A stretch of DNA of 64,000 bases. Origin: Chitinophaga sp. MM2321. Lineage in GTDB: Bacteria > Bacteroidota > Bacteroidia > Chitinophagales > Chitinophagaceae. The notes under the pieces were generated by a model. The model saw only the letters and a list, made by a program, of their open reading frames with translations, was not told where the DNA came from and made no database searches. A program made the position numbers and the translations under genes. Below, piece by piece: positions 54,588 through 64,000 of this stretch. Location of the stretch: positions 6,605,001 to 6,669,000 of the forward strand of contig NZ_OZ035533.1 of NCBI RefSeq assembly GCF_964033635.1, written 5' to 3'. The stretch's first letter is position 1; each line of letters begins with the position of its first letter.

Positions 54588-55988
54588 ATGGAATTCAGAA
54601 TAGAGAAAGACACGATGGGCGAAGTAAAAGTGCCTGTGGATGCCTATTATGGTGCTCAAACGCAACGCTCCATTGAAAATTTCAAGATCGCACAGGATAT
54701 CAACAGGATGCCGAAAGAGATTATCAAGGCATTTGCATACCTGAAAAAGGCTGCCGCTATCACCAACCTGGAAGCAGGCGTGCTGCCAAAAGAGAAAAGT
54801 GAACTGATCGGGCAGGTATGCGATGAAATACTCGAAGGTAAACTGGATGATCAGTTTCCACTGGTAGTATGGCAAACTGGCTCCGGTACACAATCCAATA
54901 TGAATGTGAACGAAGTGGTAGCCTATCGCGCACACGTTGTTCATGGCGGTCAGCTGACAGATAAAGAGAAATTCATTCATCCGAATGATGATGTAAATAA
55001 ATCACAATCTTCCAACGATACTTTCCCCACCGCTATGCATATTGCGGCTTATAAAATGCTGGTGGAAATTACGATCCCCGGTATCAAAAAGCTTCGTAAT
55101 ACCCTGGCACAAAAAGCGGAAGCCTTTAAAAACGTAGTGAAAATTGGCCGTACCCACTTCATGGATGCTACGCCACTTACACTCGGACAGGAAATCAGCG
55201 GCTATGTATCGCAACTGGATCACGGCCTGAAGGCAATCAATTACACACTGGCTCACCTGAGCGAACTCGCGCTGGGCGGTACTGCTGTAGGAACCGGTAT
55301 CAACACCCCCAAAGGCTATTCCGAAAATGTAGCGAAGAATATCGCTAAGTTAACTGGCCTGCCTTTCATCACTGCTGAAAACAAATTTGAAGCACTGGCA
55401 GCACATGACGCGATTGTAGAAGCGCATGGTGCACTGAAAACAGTGGCCGTTAGCCTGATGAAGATTGCCAACGATGTACGCATGCTGAGTTCCGGCCCCC
55501 GCGCAGGTATCGGCGAAATTCATATCCCCGACAACGAGCCGGGTTCTTCTATCATGCCCGGAAAAGTGAATCCTACACAGTGCGAAGCACTCACCATGAT
55601 TGCTGCACAGGTAATGGGTAATGATGTGGCTATCAGCATTGGCGGCGCCAGCGGCCACTTTGAGCTGAATGTGTTCAAACCGGTTATGATCTTTAACTTC
55701 CTGCACTCTGCCCGCCTCATTGGTGATGGCTGCATCAGCTTCAACGACAAATGCGCGGAAGGTATCGAACCAATTGAAGCAAACATCCGGAAACACGTTG
55801 AAAACTCCCTGATGCTGGTGACGGCGCTGAATACAAAGATCGGGTACTACAAAGCCGCAGAAATTGCGCAGAAAGCACATAAGGAAGGTACAACACTGAA
55901 AGAAATGGCCGTGAAACTGGGCTACGTAACACCACAACAATTCGACGAATGGGTGGTGCCGGCACACATGGTAGGAGAGATCAAATAA
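54588..55988 (+). CDS. fumC: Class II fumarate hydratase
   Basis: Cytoplasmic fumarase of the TCA cycle, which converts fumarate and malate. The protein has 466 residues, the normal class II length. Motifs: [25 protein letters not shown], the [14 protein letters not shown] and TH box ([16 protein letters not shown]), and the superfamily signature [16 protein letters not shown] strong terminator follows. No iron-sulphur cysteines are needed, so it is oxygen-stable. Confidence 0.95.
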   Translation: MEFRIEKDTMGEVKVPVDAYYGAQTQRSIENFKIAQDINRMPKEIIKAFAYLKKAAAITNLEAGVLPKEKSELIGQVCDEILEGKLDDQFPLVVWQTGSGTQSNMNVNEVVAYRAHVVHGGQLTDKEKFIHPNDDVNKSQSSNDTFPTAMHIAAYKMLVEITIPGIKKLRNTLAQKAEAFKNVVKIGRTHFMDATPLTLGQEISGYVSQLDHGLKAINYTLAHLSELALGGTAVGTGINTPKGYSENVAKNIAKLTGLPFITAENKFEALAAHDAIVEAHGALKTVAVSLMKIANDVRMLSSGPRAGIGEIHIPDNEPGSSIMPGKVNPTQCEALTMIAAQVMGNDVAISIGGASGHFELNVFKPVMIFNFLHSARLIGDGCISFNDKCAEGIEPIEANIRKHVENSLMLVTALNTKIGYYKAAEIAQKAHKEGTTLKEMAVKLGYVTPQQFDEWVVPAHMVGEIK

Positions 55989-56010
55989 TCAGGATCATAT
56001 TTATAGATAA

Positions 56011-56045
56011 AAGAGTCCCGTTGTGAAAGGCGGGACTCTTTTTTT
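56011..56045 (+). terminator. Terminator after fumC
   Basis: AAGAGTCCCG (56011-56020) pairs over 10 bp with CGGGACTCTT (56031-56040), with a T run after it. It separates fumC from the dehydrogenase gene that starts at 56078. Confidence 0.92.
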
Positions 56046-56077
56046 ATTATCTTACTAACCGCACTTAACTAACAGCT

Positions 56078-57070
56078 ATGAACATACTTTTTTTTAGCGC
56101 GCAATCGTATGATAAGGCATATTTCAACACCGCCAATCAGGACGGACACCACCATTTCCGCTTTCTCGAATATCCGCTTAATGAAGATAATACAGTATTG
56201 ATAAAAGATGAACAGGCCGTATGTGTATTTGTGAATGATAAGGTGAATGCCGCTGTGATCCGGCAACTCAAAGAAAAAGGAATCCGCCTCATTGCATTGC
56301 GTTGTGCCGGCTTTAATAATGTGGACCTGAAAGCCGCCGCAGCAGCAGGCATTAAAGTAGTACGCGTGCCGGCCTACTCGCCGCATGCAGTAGCAGAACA
56401 TGCCGTGGCGCTCTTGTTGGGACTCAACCGTAAAATATATAAATCGTATAACCGTATCCGTGATGGCAACTTTACTCTGAACGGACTGGAAGGATTTGAT
56501 TTGTATGGTAAAACAATAGGTGTAATTGGTACGGGGAATATCGGTGCTGTATTTTGCCATATTATGCTGGGGTTCGGGTGTAAAGTACTGGCTTATGATA
56601 TTCATAACAATGAAGACCTTATCAAAGCAGGGGTGCAATATGTTGCTGTGGGTACTATTCTGTCGTCGGCAGATGTTATTTCGCTGCATTGCCCGCTCAC
56701 AGCAGAAACGAAGCATCTTGTGAATGCGCACACCATTGCAGAAATGAAACAGGGTGTTACGATTATTAACACCAGCCGCGGCGGATTAATAGATACAAAG
56801 GCCGTAGTGGAAGCCCTGAAGAATGGACACATCGGTGCGCTGGGCATAGATGTGTACGAACAGGAGGAACAACTTTTCTTTCAGAATTTTTCCGGCAGTA
56901 TTATCCAGGATGATGTATTATCGAGATTAACTACTTTTCCCAATGTGCTTGTAACTGCTCACCAGGGCTTCTTTACAAAAGAGGCGCTTACGCAGATCGC
57001 AGTTATTACCTTACAGAATATCAGCGACTTTGAAAAAGGCGGAACACTGCTGAATGAAGTTGCACTTTAG
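56078..57070 (+). CDS. D-lactate dehydrogenase-like 2-hydroxyacid dehydrogenase
   Basis: NAD-dependent D-2-hydroxyacid dehydrogenase of 330 residues. The dinucleotide fold is GVIGTGNIGAVFC; the catalytic Arg is in NTSRGGLID, Glu in the YEQEEQLFFQN stretch and His in TAHQGFFTKEAL. The segments LFFQNFSGSIIQDDVLSRL and NVLVTAHQGF match the fermentative D-lactate dehydrogenase (LdhA) branch. It makes D-lactate from pyruvate. The stop codon overlaps by 4 bp the stop of the opposite TauE/SafE gene. Confidence 0.9.
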   Translation: MNILFFSAQSYDKAYFNTANQDGHHHFRFLEYPLNEDNTVLIKDEQAVCVFVNDKVNAAVIRQLKEKGIRLIALRCAGFNNVDLKAAAAAGIKVVRVPAYSPHAVAEHAVALLLGLNRKIYKSYNRIRDGNFTLNGLEGFDLYGKTIGVIGTGNIGAVFCHIMLGFGCKVLAYDIHNNEDLIKAGVQYVAVGTILSSADVISLHCPLTAETKHLVNAHTIAEMKQGVTIINTSRGGLIDTKAVVEALKNGHIGALGIDVYEQEEQLFFQNFSGSIIQDDVLSRLTTFPNVLVTAHQGFFTKEALTQIAVITLQNISDFEKGGTLLNEVAL

Positions 57071-58032
57071 AATTTTATAAACCCTGCACGTATAAGTTCG
57101 GCAATAATGGTGCGGAGGCTCAGTAAGATGATCAGCGTGCCCACCATGATCATTAAAGGTTTGCGCCTGATTTTGCGTACCAGGATAGCCGCAAATGGCG
57201 CCGCTATTACGCCCCCAAGCACCAGCCCTACGATCACCTGCCAGCTGCTGATACCGGTGAAGATGAGAAAAGTAGCTGCACTGGAAAGCGATATAAAAAA
57301 CTCCGCTGCATTCACGGAGCCGATGGTATAATGTACGGTACGCCCTTTACTCAGTAAGGTGGACGTAACAATGGGGCCCCAACCACCACCACCAATAGCA
57401 TCCATAAAGCCGCCCATAAAAGCAAGGGGTCCTAACCTTTTTGTTTTGCTTTTACGCTGATTTTTCTGAATACCTTTTTTAATGACAATAACACCCAGTA
57501 TCATCAGATATGCACTGATAAAGGGTTTGATGATGTCTCCATCTATTTTATCCGACAAAAGATAAGCGCCTATAATAGCCCCGGCCATACCAGGTAGCAG
57601 CAGGGAAAGAAAAAGTTTTTTGTTTACATTACCCAGCTTGAAGTGGGAAATGCCGGAAGCCCCTGTGGTAAAAACTTCTGCCACATGTACACTGGCGCTG
57701 CTTACAGCAGGTGATACACCCAGCCCTAATAACAGGGAAGATGATGTGGCGCCGTAAGCCATGCCCAGCGCACCATCTACCAGTTGCGCACATAATCCTA
57801 CTGCAATATAAAAGAGTATTTCCGTGGTGAAGATGGAATCGGCAAATGTATATGCCTGTATCCGGGTATGCACCGGCACCAGGTAGTAGGCCGCAGCCAC
57901 GAGCAATGCTGCAACCAACGGTAACAATACCGCAACCTTCCACCTCAGCCACTTGCGCCCGGTACGCTCCTTGGGCGCTACTGTACTGATGATAGTTGTT
58001 TGTCGTGTAGGTGTTTCCGTTAGTTGAGTCAT
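57067..58032 (-). CDS. TauE/SafE-family sulfite or sulfonate exporter
   Basis: Inner-membrane transporter of 321 residues with about eight helices in two repeats, typical of TauE/SafE proteins. The first half has GLCAQLVDGALGMAYGATSSSLLLGLG and the second repeat GPLAFMGGFMDAIGGGGWGPIVTS, the two family signatures. A 55-residue cytoplasmic head with many Arg and Lys (PKERTGRKWLRWK) precedes the first helix. It starts 30 bp after the TonB-dependent receptor gene on the same strand, so co-expression is likely. The exported compound is uncertain. Confidence 0.88.
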   Translation of the reverse strand: MTQLTETPTRQTTIISTVAPKERTGRKWLRWKVAVLLPLVAALLVAAAYYLVPVHTRIQAYTFADSIFTTEILFYIAVGLCAQLVDGALGMAYGATSSSLLLGLGVSPAVSSASVHVAEVFTTGASGISHFKLGNVNKKLFLSLLLPGMAGAIIGAYLLSDKIDGDIIKPFISAYLMILGVIVIKKGIQKNQRKSKTKRLGPLAFMGGFMDAIGGGGWGPIVTSTLLSKGRTVHYTIGSVNAAEFFISLSSAATFLIFTGISSWQVIVGLVLGGVIAAPFAAILVRKIRRKPLMIMVGTLIILLSLRTIIAELIRAGFIKF

Positions 58033-58062
58033 GCAGGTCTGTTTTATAAATGCGTTATCAGT

Positions 58063-60924
58063 TTATTTTTTGAATACATTATCATACGTTACTGTAAAGT
58101 AGTAGAGGCCACGCATCGTAGGACCACCCACATACTGGAAGTATGCCGTATTCAGCAGGTTGGAGGCGCCAAGTTTAAAGGAGGTCTTGATCTTTGGTAC
58201 GCGATAGGTGATCTGCGCATCTACGGTACTGTAGGCGGGTACATCGCCGTTGCCAAAGAGGTTCTGCCAGTAGAAAGTATCCTGCCAGTGCCATACTACG
58301 TTGAAACCTACGTTTTTGAATACGTTACGGTTACCTAAGCTCACATTGGTAAACCATTCCGGTGTATTGAATCCGGGGATCAATGCATCATCTTTGGTTT
58401 TATCCTGCGCCAGTTTGTTATAGTTGGCATTACCGCTTATTGTATAGTTTTTGTATAGATCGTACGTTACTGCCGCGGCAAACCCGTAGTTGTTTACAGT
58501 AGATTTACTGTTGGTCCATACTCGATATCTGTCCTGTAAACTTTTGTCCAGCATCTGGTTGAGTACTGTTTGATCGGGCGTGTTTACGTTACCGGTTTTT
58601 GGTACTACAGCTTCAATCTGACCGATAAAGTTTTTATAAGCACTGTAGTAACCATCTATATCCACAAAGAGCTTGTTGTCCAGCAACACAGCCTTGTAGC
58701 CGGCTTCAAAGGAAGTGATCTGTTCGGGAACGATCGGGTCCAGGTTGGCAACTTTCAGCACACCGGCATTTTCAGCGGCGGCAGCATCCTTGCTGGTATG
58801 TTCTGCGTTGATCGTTTTATTTACGGCTACACCAAAGGCATCTACAGAAGTAGTGAGAAAGGAATTTTTGAAGTATCCCAGTCCTTGTTCAATAAAGGCC
58901 AGCCCGCCTACACGTCTTACCTGTCCGTTGTTTACGAAGGAGTATGCTTCAAATAAGGAAGGGAAGCGGAATCCATTCTGCCAGGATAGGCGGAAGTTGT
59001 GTTTGTCTTTTATACTGTAGACAGCTGCGATACGGGGATTTACTTTTCCGTCGAACTGCTCATTTTTATCGTAGCGTAAGGAGCCGGTCAGCTTCAGGGC
59101 ATCGTTGAAGAAGGTTTTGCTGATTTGTGCAAAGCCACCTGCTTTGCCGTACCAGATGGGCTTTCCACCGGGTTGGTTGCGTTTATCTGCGTCGCGGGTG
59201 AAGTCTACGAAGTTGTTGCCATCCGGAATAATTTCATAGGTGCGATAGTCTGCGCCTATGAGTACGTCTGCAAACTTAATGTACTTGCGCAGGTTCCAGG
59301 TACCTTCCGTATGATAGAAGCGGCTCATTTGCAGGAGAGCAGCACCGCCGCTGGTATTCTCCGGATTTTTGGAAGTCGGGTAGATGTCCCAGTCGTTGAT
59401 ACCTTTGATTTTTTCCCGTTGCGCTTCAAATTCCGGTGTGCCGGGTGTCCATCTGCCGGCATCTGCGAAGGCGCGTGCAGCCTGATGTGCAGCTACCAGG
59501 TCAGCGCCACCGGTTAAGGCGTTATTCAGGCCGGTGGTATAATCTTTTTGCCAGTTCTTATCTGTTTTGAAAGATTTTTCGAGATTGTCAGCCAGCGGAT
59601 TCATGTTATAGGAGTCGCCGGTATTTTCGATAGATACATAAGAGCGGACGGTAAAGTCGGGATGCACCAGTTCTATTTTGTGGTTTTGTACTGTTACACC
59701 TCTGAGGCCGATGCGGTTACCACGCTGGAAGAAGCCATCCATCTCACCATAGCGGTAGGAGTAGGATAATTCCAGTTTATGTGGTAAGCGGAAGTTGAGG
59801 GAACCATCTACTTTTTTATTTTTTACGGTGAAGTCGCCAACGAGGTCTTTCTCCCAATAGCCCGTGCGGTGTACGTTGTAGGCGCGGCCATCTTTATCAA
59901 TGATCTGAAGGTTGGAGTTATCGCCGTATTTATTCCAGGCATCGTTGGCGATGTTGTTGGCGCCGCTGAGTTCAGGGAAATCGGGATTGGCTTTGGTTTG
60001 CGGACTGAAATCGTTATGACTGTCAGCATACCAGTCGGTGCCTTGCATGTAGCTGGCGTTGATCTTCCAGGCGAACCAAGGTGCATAGGACTGTGCATAA
60101 CGTATAGCCGTTTCAGTTAAAGGCTTCGGACTACTGCCACCGCCATCAAAATGGTTGAAAGCTATTTTCTGGTATACACTAACACCCTGGTAATCGAATG
60201 GATTTTTAGTAACGAGGTTGGACATACCATTGATGGCGTTCATACCATATAGGGCGGACGATGCGCCGGGCGTTACTTCTACGCTCTGTATGTCTAACTC
60301 CGTAGGCCCGATAGCGTTACCCAGGGGCACACCGAGTGTAGCAGCCTGGTTGTCCACGCCGTCTACCAGTTGCATGAACCGGAAGTTGTTGGGTACGTTG
60401 AATCCGCGTGTATTGAATACTTTGAAGGTTAAGCCGGCAGTGGTCATCTGTACGCCTTTCAGGTTGCCGAGTGCATCATAAAAGGTGGAAGATGGTGTTT
60501 CCTTTAATGCGCGGATATCCAGTTTTTCGATGGCTACCGGTGAGCGCAGCAGTTTTTCCTGCTGGCGGGAAGCGGATACCACCACTTCATTTACGAGTAA
60601 GGATTGTGTGTATAACTGAACAGCGACTTTGCTGTTAGTGCTTTTTACATCAAATTCCTGTGGTTGATAGCCTATGAGCCTGATCACCAGTTTCAGCGGG
60701 AATTTTGTGTTGGTAGTTACTTCGAAATGACCAACGCTATCTGTTTGCGTGCCGAAAGAGGTGTTTTTAATTTGTACGGAAGCGCCTGGGAGCCCGGCGC
60801 CATGGTCGTCGGTGATTTTTCCCTGAATAACATAGGAGCCATTGAGCTGCGCCCGTACGAGGACCGGACTAAATACCAATATTGCAAACAGGTATTTGAT
60901 TACTATAGATAAAGACTTTTGCAC
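58063..60924 (-). CDS. TonB-dependent receptor with carboxypeptidase-like N-terminal domain
   Basis: Outer-membrane receptor of 953 residues. A signal segment (LFAILVFSPVLVRAQ) is followed by the carboxypeptidase-regulatory-like domain (GKITDDHGAGLPGASVQIKN), a plug (VVVSASRQQEKLLRSPVAIE to GASSALYGMNAINGMSNLVTKNPF) and a 22-stranded barrel with a terminal aromatic (YYFTVTYDNVFKK). It differs from SusC in size and lacks the SusD partner, so siderophore, metal or small-molecule uptake is likelier. The gene lies directly before TauE/SafE, which suggests a sulphur compound but does not prove it. Confidence 0.9.
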   Translation of the reverse strand: MQKSLSIVIKYLFAILVFSPVLVRAQLNGSYVIQGKITDDHGAGLPGASVQIKNTSFGTQTDSVGHFEVTTNTKFPLKLVIRLIGYQPQEFDVKSTNSKVAVQLYTQSLLVNEVVVSASRQQEKLLRSPVAIEKLDIRALKETPSSTFYDALGNLKGVQMTTAGLTFKVFNTRGFNVPNNFRFMQLVDGVDNQAATLGVPLGNAIGPTELDIQSVEVTPGASSALYGMNAINGMSNLVTKNPFDYQGVSVYQKIAFNHFDGGGSSPKPLTETAIRYAQSYAPWFAWKINASYMQGTDWYADSHNDFSPQTKANPDFPELSGANNIANDAWNKYGDNSNLQIIDKDGRAYNVHRTGYWEKDLVGDFTVKNKKVDGSLNFRLPHKLELSYSYRYGEMDGFFQRGNRIGLRGVTVQNHKIELVHPDFTVRSYVSIENTGDSYNMNPLADNLEKSFKTDKNWQKDYTTGLNNALTGGADLVAAHQAARAFADAGRWTPGTPEFEAQREKIKGINDWDIYPTSKNPENTSGGAALLQMSRFYHTEGTWNLRKYIKFADVLIGADYRTYEIIPDGNNFVDFTRDADKRNQPGGKPIWYGKAGGFAQISKTFFNDALKLTGSLRYDKNEQFDGKVNPRIAAVYSIKDKHNFRLSWQNGFRFPSLFEAYSFVNNGQVRRVGGLAFIEQGLGYFKNSFLTTSVDAFGVAVNKTINAEHTSKDAAAAENAGVLKVANLDPIVPEQITSFEAGYKAVLLDNKLFVDIDGYYSAYKNFIGQIEAVVPKTGNVNTPDQTVLNQMLDKSLQDRYRVWTNSKSTVNNYGFAAAVTYDLYKNYTISGNANYNKLAQDKTKDDALIPGFNTPEWFTNVSLGNRNVFKNVGFNVVWHWQDTFYWQNLFGNGDVPAYSTVDAQITYRVPKIKTSFKLGASNLLNTAYFQYVGGPTMRGLYYFTVTYDNVFKK

Positions 60925-61426
60925 AGTGTTGTTGACGTTATATATACTTGAAAGATAAATTGAGGCCTGGGGTGACTTTTCGGAAAGCCGTTGTTGTGCC
61001 TCAACATCGATGTGATAATTGGTTATTTGTAATCTTGAAAGCCATATAGTCTATAGAATTAGTAGACAAATATAAAACGGGTATTTTTGATTTCAAAGTA
61101 AATGCCCTTATTTATCAAAAAAAAATGCGGATAACGGGTGATCAATGAAGGATTTGACAGGAGAAGAATAGCTGATGATAGATTGATAACTATAGCGTTA
61201 GGAAGCGGGGATGCCATATATTTTAATGAAGATATTTTTTTAATAAAGTGGCTGCTTCGGTGGGGCCGGGTTTTAATCCCTGCTATGAACACACATCTAA
61301 TATAGCGCAACGCTTTGTTTTAACGCCATTTTTCCAGGATGCAATAGCTATTCAAATGAAATACCCTGCATCAAAAACGATCCATCGTTTTAATGCAGGG
61401 TAAATATATTTATCGTTTATTCGTCT
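60925..61426. other. Intergenic region before TonB receptor and after lspA
   Basis: No convincing gene in these 502 bases. The receptor promoter should lie at its left end on the minus strand. A strong hairpin stands at its right end (61362-61402). A weak 83-codon minus-strand frame (61059-61310) has no family features and is not counted. Confidence 0.5.
61362..61402 (-). terminator. Stem-loop after lspA
   Basis: TACCCTGCAT (61362-61371) pairs with ATGCAGGGTA (61393-61402), and an inner AAAACGAT/ATCGTTTT stem extends it. It is 24 bp from the lspA stop and probably ends the murF-alr/lspA transcript. The T run on the minus strand is short. Confidence 0.65.
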
Positions 61427-62074
61427 TTACGCGGTCTGGTCTACTACCTTTTCTTTCTCTTTCGGCAGCATATGTTTGCCAAAAAATCTTTTCTGGAACA
61501 ACAGGATGGCAATTACACCGGTAGATATGGCGGCATCGGCCACATTAAATACCGGACGGAAGAACACAAAATAGTCACCGCCTTTAAATGGAAGCCAACT
61601 GGGCAGGTAGCCTTCATAGATGGGGAAGTAGAGCATATCCACCACCCGGCCATGTAAGAAACTGCCATATCCACCACCGGTGGGCATAAACTTAGCCACT
61701 TCATAACCAATGCTATCGGTGAAAATAAGGCCATAAAACATGCTGTCGATGAGATTTCCGGCGGCGCCCGCTAATATCAGTGAGCCACAGATCAGTAAGC
61801 CGGTGCTGTATTTTTCTTTGATCAGCTTCTTCATGTAAACAAAACCCACTACCACCGCAACCAGGCGGAACATAGTCAGTATAATTTTACCGAATTCGCC
61901 GCCAAACTTGAGGCCATAAGCCATCCCTTCATTTTCAATAAAATGGATGCGGAACCAGTTTGGGAAAATAACAAACTCCTGCTGCATGAACATATTTGTC
62001 TTGATCCAGAACTTTAATACCTGGTCAATTACCAGGATAAGTATAACGATAAGTACTACGTGACGATATTTCAA
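61427..62074 (-). CDS. lspA: Lipoprotein signal peptidase (signal peptidase II)
   Basis: Inner-membrane aspartyl protease that removes signal peptides from lipoproteins. The protein has 215 residues, longer than the E. coli enzyme (about 165), mainly by inserts near 115-140 and 150-170. The two catalytic Asp residues are D146 (GRVVDML) and D180 (FNVADAAIS); the N-rich motif GNLID at 106-110 is also present. Four helices are visible. It would process the many lipoproteins in this window. The gene is 61 bp after the murF-alr gene on the same strand. Confidence 0.93.
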   Translation of the reverse strand: MKYRHVVLIVILILVIDQVLKFWIKTNMFMQQEFVIFPNWFRIHFIENEGMAYGLKFGGEFGKIILTMFRLVAVVVGFVYMKKLIKEKYSTGLLICGSLILAGAAGNLIDSMFYGLIFTDSIGYEVAKFMPTGGGYGSFLHGRVVDMLYFPIYEGYLPSWLPFKGGDYFVFFRPVFNVADAAISTGVIAILLFQKRFFGKHMLPKEKEKVVDQTA

Positions 62075-62135
62075 CTGATATTAAAATTTTATCAAAAATA
62101 ATAGTTTATTTCAAAGTCGGAAACCTGCAATATCA

Positions 62136-64000
62136 TTATTCCTGGAAATATACTCTTTTTACCCGCTGTGAAATTCCTGTTAATATTTCATAGGGAATCG
62201 TTTCTGCCCAATCTGATAGCTCCTGTACGGAGAGTTCTTCCCCAAATACAATGGCGGCATCGCCTTCCATTACTTCCGGAATATGGGTTACATCCAGCAT
62301 CAGCATATCCATGGCTACCGCACCCACTACAGGGGCCAGTTTGCCGCGAACCAGCATTTTGCCGGTACCATTGCTCAATCTCCGGGGATAGCCATCTGCA
62401 TAGCCTATACGTACTGTAGCGGTAACAGATGGTACTTTAGCCTCCCATCTGGCGCCATAACCTACGGTATCACCGGGTTCCAGCTGTTTCAGCTGCGCGA
62501 TGGTGGTTTTCAGGGTGCTTACATTCCGCAGCTGATCCTGAATCCCGTTGCTGCTATCGATGCCGTACATGCCGATACCCAGGCGCACCATGTCGAGATG
62601 CAGTTCAGGATGACGGGTAATAGCCGCACTGTTGGCAATATGACGGATCACGGTATAGCCCAGTGCTTTTTGCAATTCGTGGCTCATATCATAAAACAGC
62701 CTTCCCTGCTGCTGTGTCAGCGCATCCTTTTCAGGATCTTCGCTGGCGGCAAGGTGACTGAAAATAGATTGTACTTTCATCAGCGGAGCGGCTGTCAGCA
62801 GTTTTGCCAGTTCGGGAATATCACTTTTCACAAATCCCAGACGGTGCATGCCCGTATCCATTTTTACATGGATAGGGAAATCCGTTTTACCGGCTGCACT
62901 CACTTCTTCCATAAACTGAAGGAGGATGTGCATGGAATATATTTCAGGCTCCAGGTTCCAGTGCAGGATAGCGTCGAAGCTGGCAGGTTCGGGATTCATC
63001 ACCATGATAGGCATGGTGATACCGGCCCTTCTCAGCTCCACTCCTTCATCTGCATAGGCTACCGCGAGATAGTCCACCCCATGGAATTGCAGGAGGTTGG
63101 CAATCTCGAAACTGCCGCTGCCATATGAAAATGCTTTTACCATCGCCATCAGCTTGGTGTCTGGCTTCAACATAGACTGATACAGCTTCACATTGTGTGC
63201 AATGGCGGTGAGGTTTATTTCCAGGATGGTTTGATGTGCCTTTTGCTCCAGCAATTTACCGATACGCTCAAATTGAAAGATGCGGGAACCTTTTACCAGT
63301 ATGGTTTCATTCTCGAAATCATCTGCATTGAACTGTTGGATATATTCATCGGTGGTATTGAAGAAAAGTGTTTTCAGTCCTTCTATCTGCAGAAAAGATT
63401 TCTTTTCCCTGCTGATATTTTTACCGATGGCAAGCAGTTTATTAATGCCTTTCTTTTGTAAGAGGTCAGCTACTTCTTCATACAGGGTAGCATCGCTTTT
63501 ACCACTTTGCAGAATATCACTCAGTACAACCGTTCGGGTAGCGTGCTGCTGCTGCTGTTGCAGGAAGTCCAGCGCAATGGTCAGTGAGCCCAGATCGAGG
63601 TTGTAGCTGTCGTTGATTACGGAGCAGTTGTTGATGCCCTGTTTCAGTTCCAGCCGCATGGCGATGTTGCTGAGGAGATCCATTCTTTGCTGGATCACTT
63701 CCTGTTCCTTGCCCATATAGAGCATGAGGGCCCAGCAGTGGATCGCATTTTCGATAGAACCTTCATCCACAAACGGAATGCTGATATGCAGCGGTTCCTG
63801 TTTGTAGAGTCCATCTATGCGGGTATGATTATCTTTTTTGTCAATGGTAATTACACGGAGGTCTGCATCTGTTTTCCTGGACCAGGAGAACAGTTCAGGG
63901 CCGCCTTCCTGGTTTTCTTTCTTGCCTACCTGGTTGTGGAAGGCCAGTACGCACTCATTCAGCGCCAGGTAATCTTTGCAATAGATCAGGATATCGCTTT
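62136..64000 (-). CDS. Fused MurF-like / alanine racemase (partial, N-terminus cut by window edge)
   Basis: The frame is open to the right window edge, giving 620 residues and a stop at 62136. The N-terminal part is the Mur ligase C-terminal section (LDLGSLTIALDFLQQQQQHATRT, KGINKLLAIGKNISREKKSF, SRIFQFERIGKLLEQKAHQT). From about residue 265 the alanine racemase starts (LEINLTAIAHNVKLYQSML), with the PLP Lys in MVKAFSYGSG and the catalytic Tyr in TVGYGARW. Fused MurF-Alr is known from Bacteroidota. MurF joins D-Ala-D-Ala to the UDP-MurNAc-tripeptide and Alr makes the D-alanine, so one protein covers two steps of wall precursor synthesis. A GTG at 63770 lies inside the frame and is not the start. 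Confidence 0.92.
   Translation of the reverse strand, partial: SDILIYCKDYLALNECVLAFHNQVGKKENQEGGPELFSWSRKTDADLRVITIDKKDNHTRIDGLYKQEPLHISIPFVDEGSIENAIHCWALMLYMGKEQEVIQQRMDLLSNIAMRLELKQGINNCSVINDSYNLDLGSLTIALDFLQQQQQHATRTVVLSDILQSGKSDATLYEEVADLLQKKGINKLLAIGKNISREKKSFLQIEGLKTLFFNTTDEYIQQFNADDFENETILVKGSRIFQFERIGKLLEQKAHQTILEINLTAIAHNVKLYQSMLKPDTKLMAMVKAFSYGSGSFEIANLLQFHGVDYLAVAYADEGVELRRAGITMPIMVMNPEPASFDAILHWNLEPEIYSMHILLQFMEEVSAAGKTDFPIHVKMDTGMHRLGFVKSDIPELAKLLTAAPLMKVQSIFSHLAASEDPEKDALTQQQGRLFYDMSHELQKALGYTVIRHIANSAAITRHPELHLDMVRLGIGMYGIDSSNGIQDQLRNVSTLKTTIAQLKQLEPGDTVGYGARWEAKVPSVTATVRIGYADGYPRRLSNGTGKMLVRGKLAPVVGAVAMDMLMLDVTHIPEVMEGDAAIVFGEELSVQELSDWAETIPYEILTGISQRVKRVYFQE

Noticed and set aside
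55350..55967. 205-codon minus-strand frame with many Cys
   Set aside because: It is opposite fumC, whose family motifs are intact along the same stretch.
61059..61310. 83-codon minus-strand frame in an intergenic gap
   Set aside because: AT-rich, with no signal peptide or family motif, and no conserved start context; noise is likelier.
62283..63128. 281-codon plus-strand frame
   Set aside because: It lies wholly inside the murF-alr gene on the other strand and shows no recognisable protein features.

Overview
The window looks like a chromosome segment from a Bacteroidota soil or plant-associated bacterium of the Chitinophaga type (family Chitinophagaceae). This is inferred from three SusC/SusD pairs, an ECF sigma/FecR anti-sigma module with a DUF4974-type C-terminus, a fused MurF-alanine racemase gene, many SPII lipoproteins, and the lack of strong Shine-Dalgarno sites. 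No species can be named from sequence alone. There is one tRNA gene, and no rRNA, insertion sequence, integrase or CRISPR array was seen.

Left part (1-10.1 kb): a myo-inositol oxygenase gene, cut by the window edge, diverges from a LacI-family regulator. A perfect 22-bp palindrome of LacI-operator type lies between them. Next comes a sigma / FecR anti-sigma / STN-containing SusC / SusD cassette that ends in a lipoprotein phosphoesterase and a strong bidirectional terminator.

Central glycan and sugar-acid locus (10.2-34.6 kb): two AraC-family regulators that are clear paralogs bracket a set of same-strand genes. In order these are a large secreted six-hairpin-type protein, an SDR, an enolase-superfamily dehydratase-like enzyme, a FucP-type sugar transporter, SusC/SusD, a GH20-like lipoprotein, a second SusC/SusD, a GH97 enzyme and a second SDR. 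The set reads as one uptake and degradation system: outer-membrane capture, periplasmic cleavage of alpha-galactoside and hexosaminide-like linkages, inner-membrane import, then oxidation and dehydration of the released sugar. A near-identical 16-bp motif occurs upstream of two of its transcription units. Immediately after the right-hand AraC gene lies a 5'-truncated metallo-beta-lactamase-like remnant, which marks a probable recombination junction.

Middle part (35.2-44 kb): a Crp/Fnr-type regulator, a zinc-free MDR oxidoreductase, a phospholipase C/acid phosphatase-type lipoprotein and a di-heme peroxidase. These are followed by an AT-rich accessory island of three minus-strand genes (membrane protein, AbiJ-like protein, PD-(D/E)xK-like protein) lying against the 3' side of a tRNA-Ser(GGA) gene. 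The island is the best candidate in the window for an undescribed defence-type module.

Right part (44-64 kb) is mostly core metabolism and housekeeping: aquaporin, type I asparaginase, TatD nuclease, a lipoprotein, a polysaccharide deacetylase, GltX and GlnS tRNA synthetases, a stand-alone B12-binding domain protein, an outer-membrane barrel, enoyl-CoA hydratase, fumarase C, D-lactate dehydrogenase-like enzyme, TauE/SafE exporter with a TonB-dependent receptor, signal peptidase II and MurF-Alr (cut by the right edge). Two copies of an interspersed palindromic element share the core GGATGGGTG and sit in the gltX-glnS and enoyl-CoA hydratase-fumC gaps.
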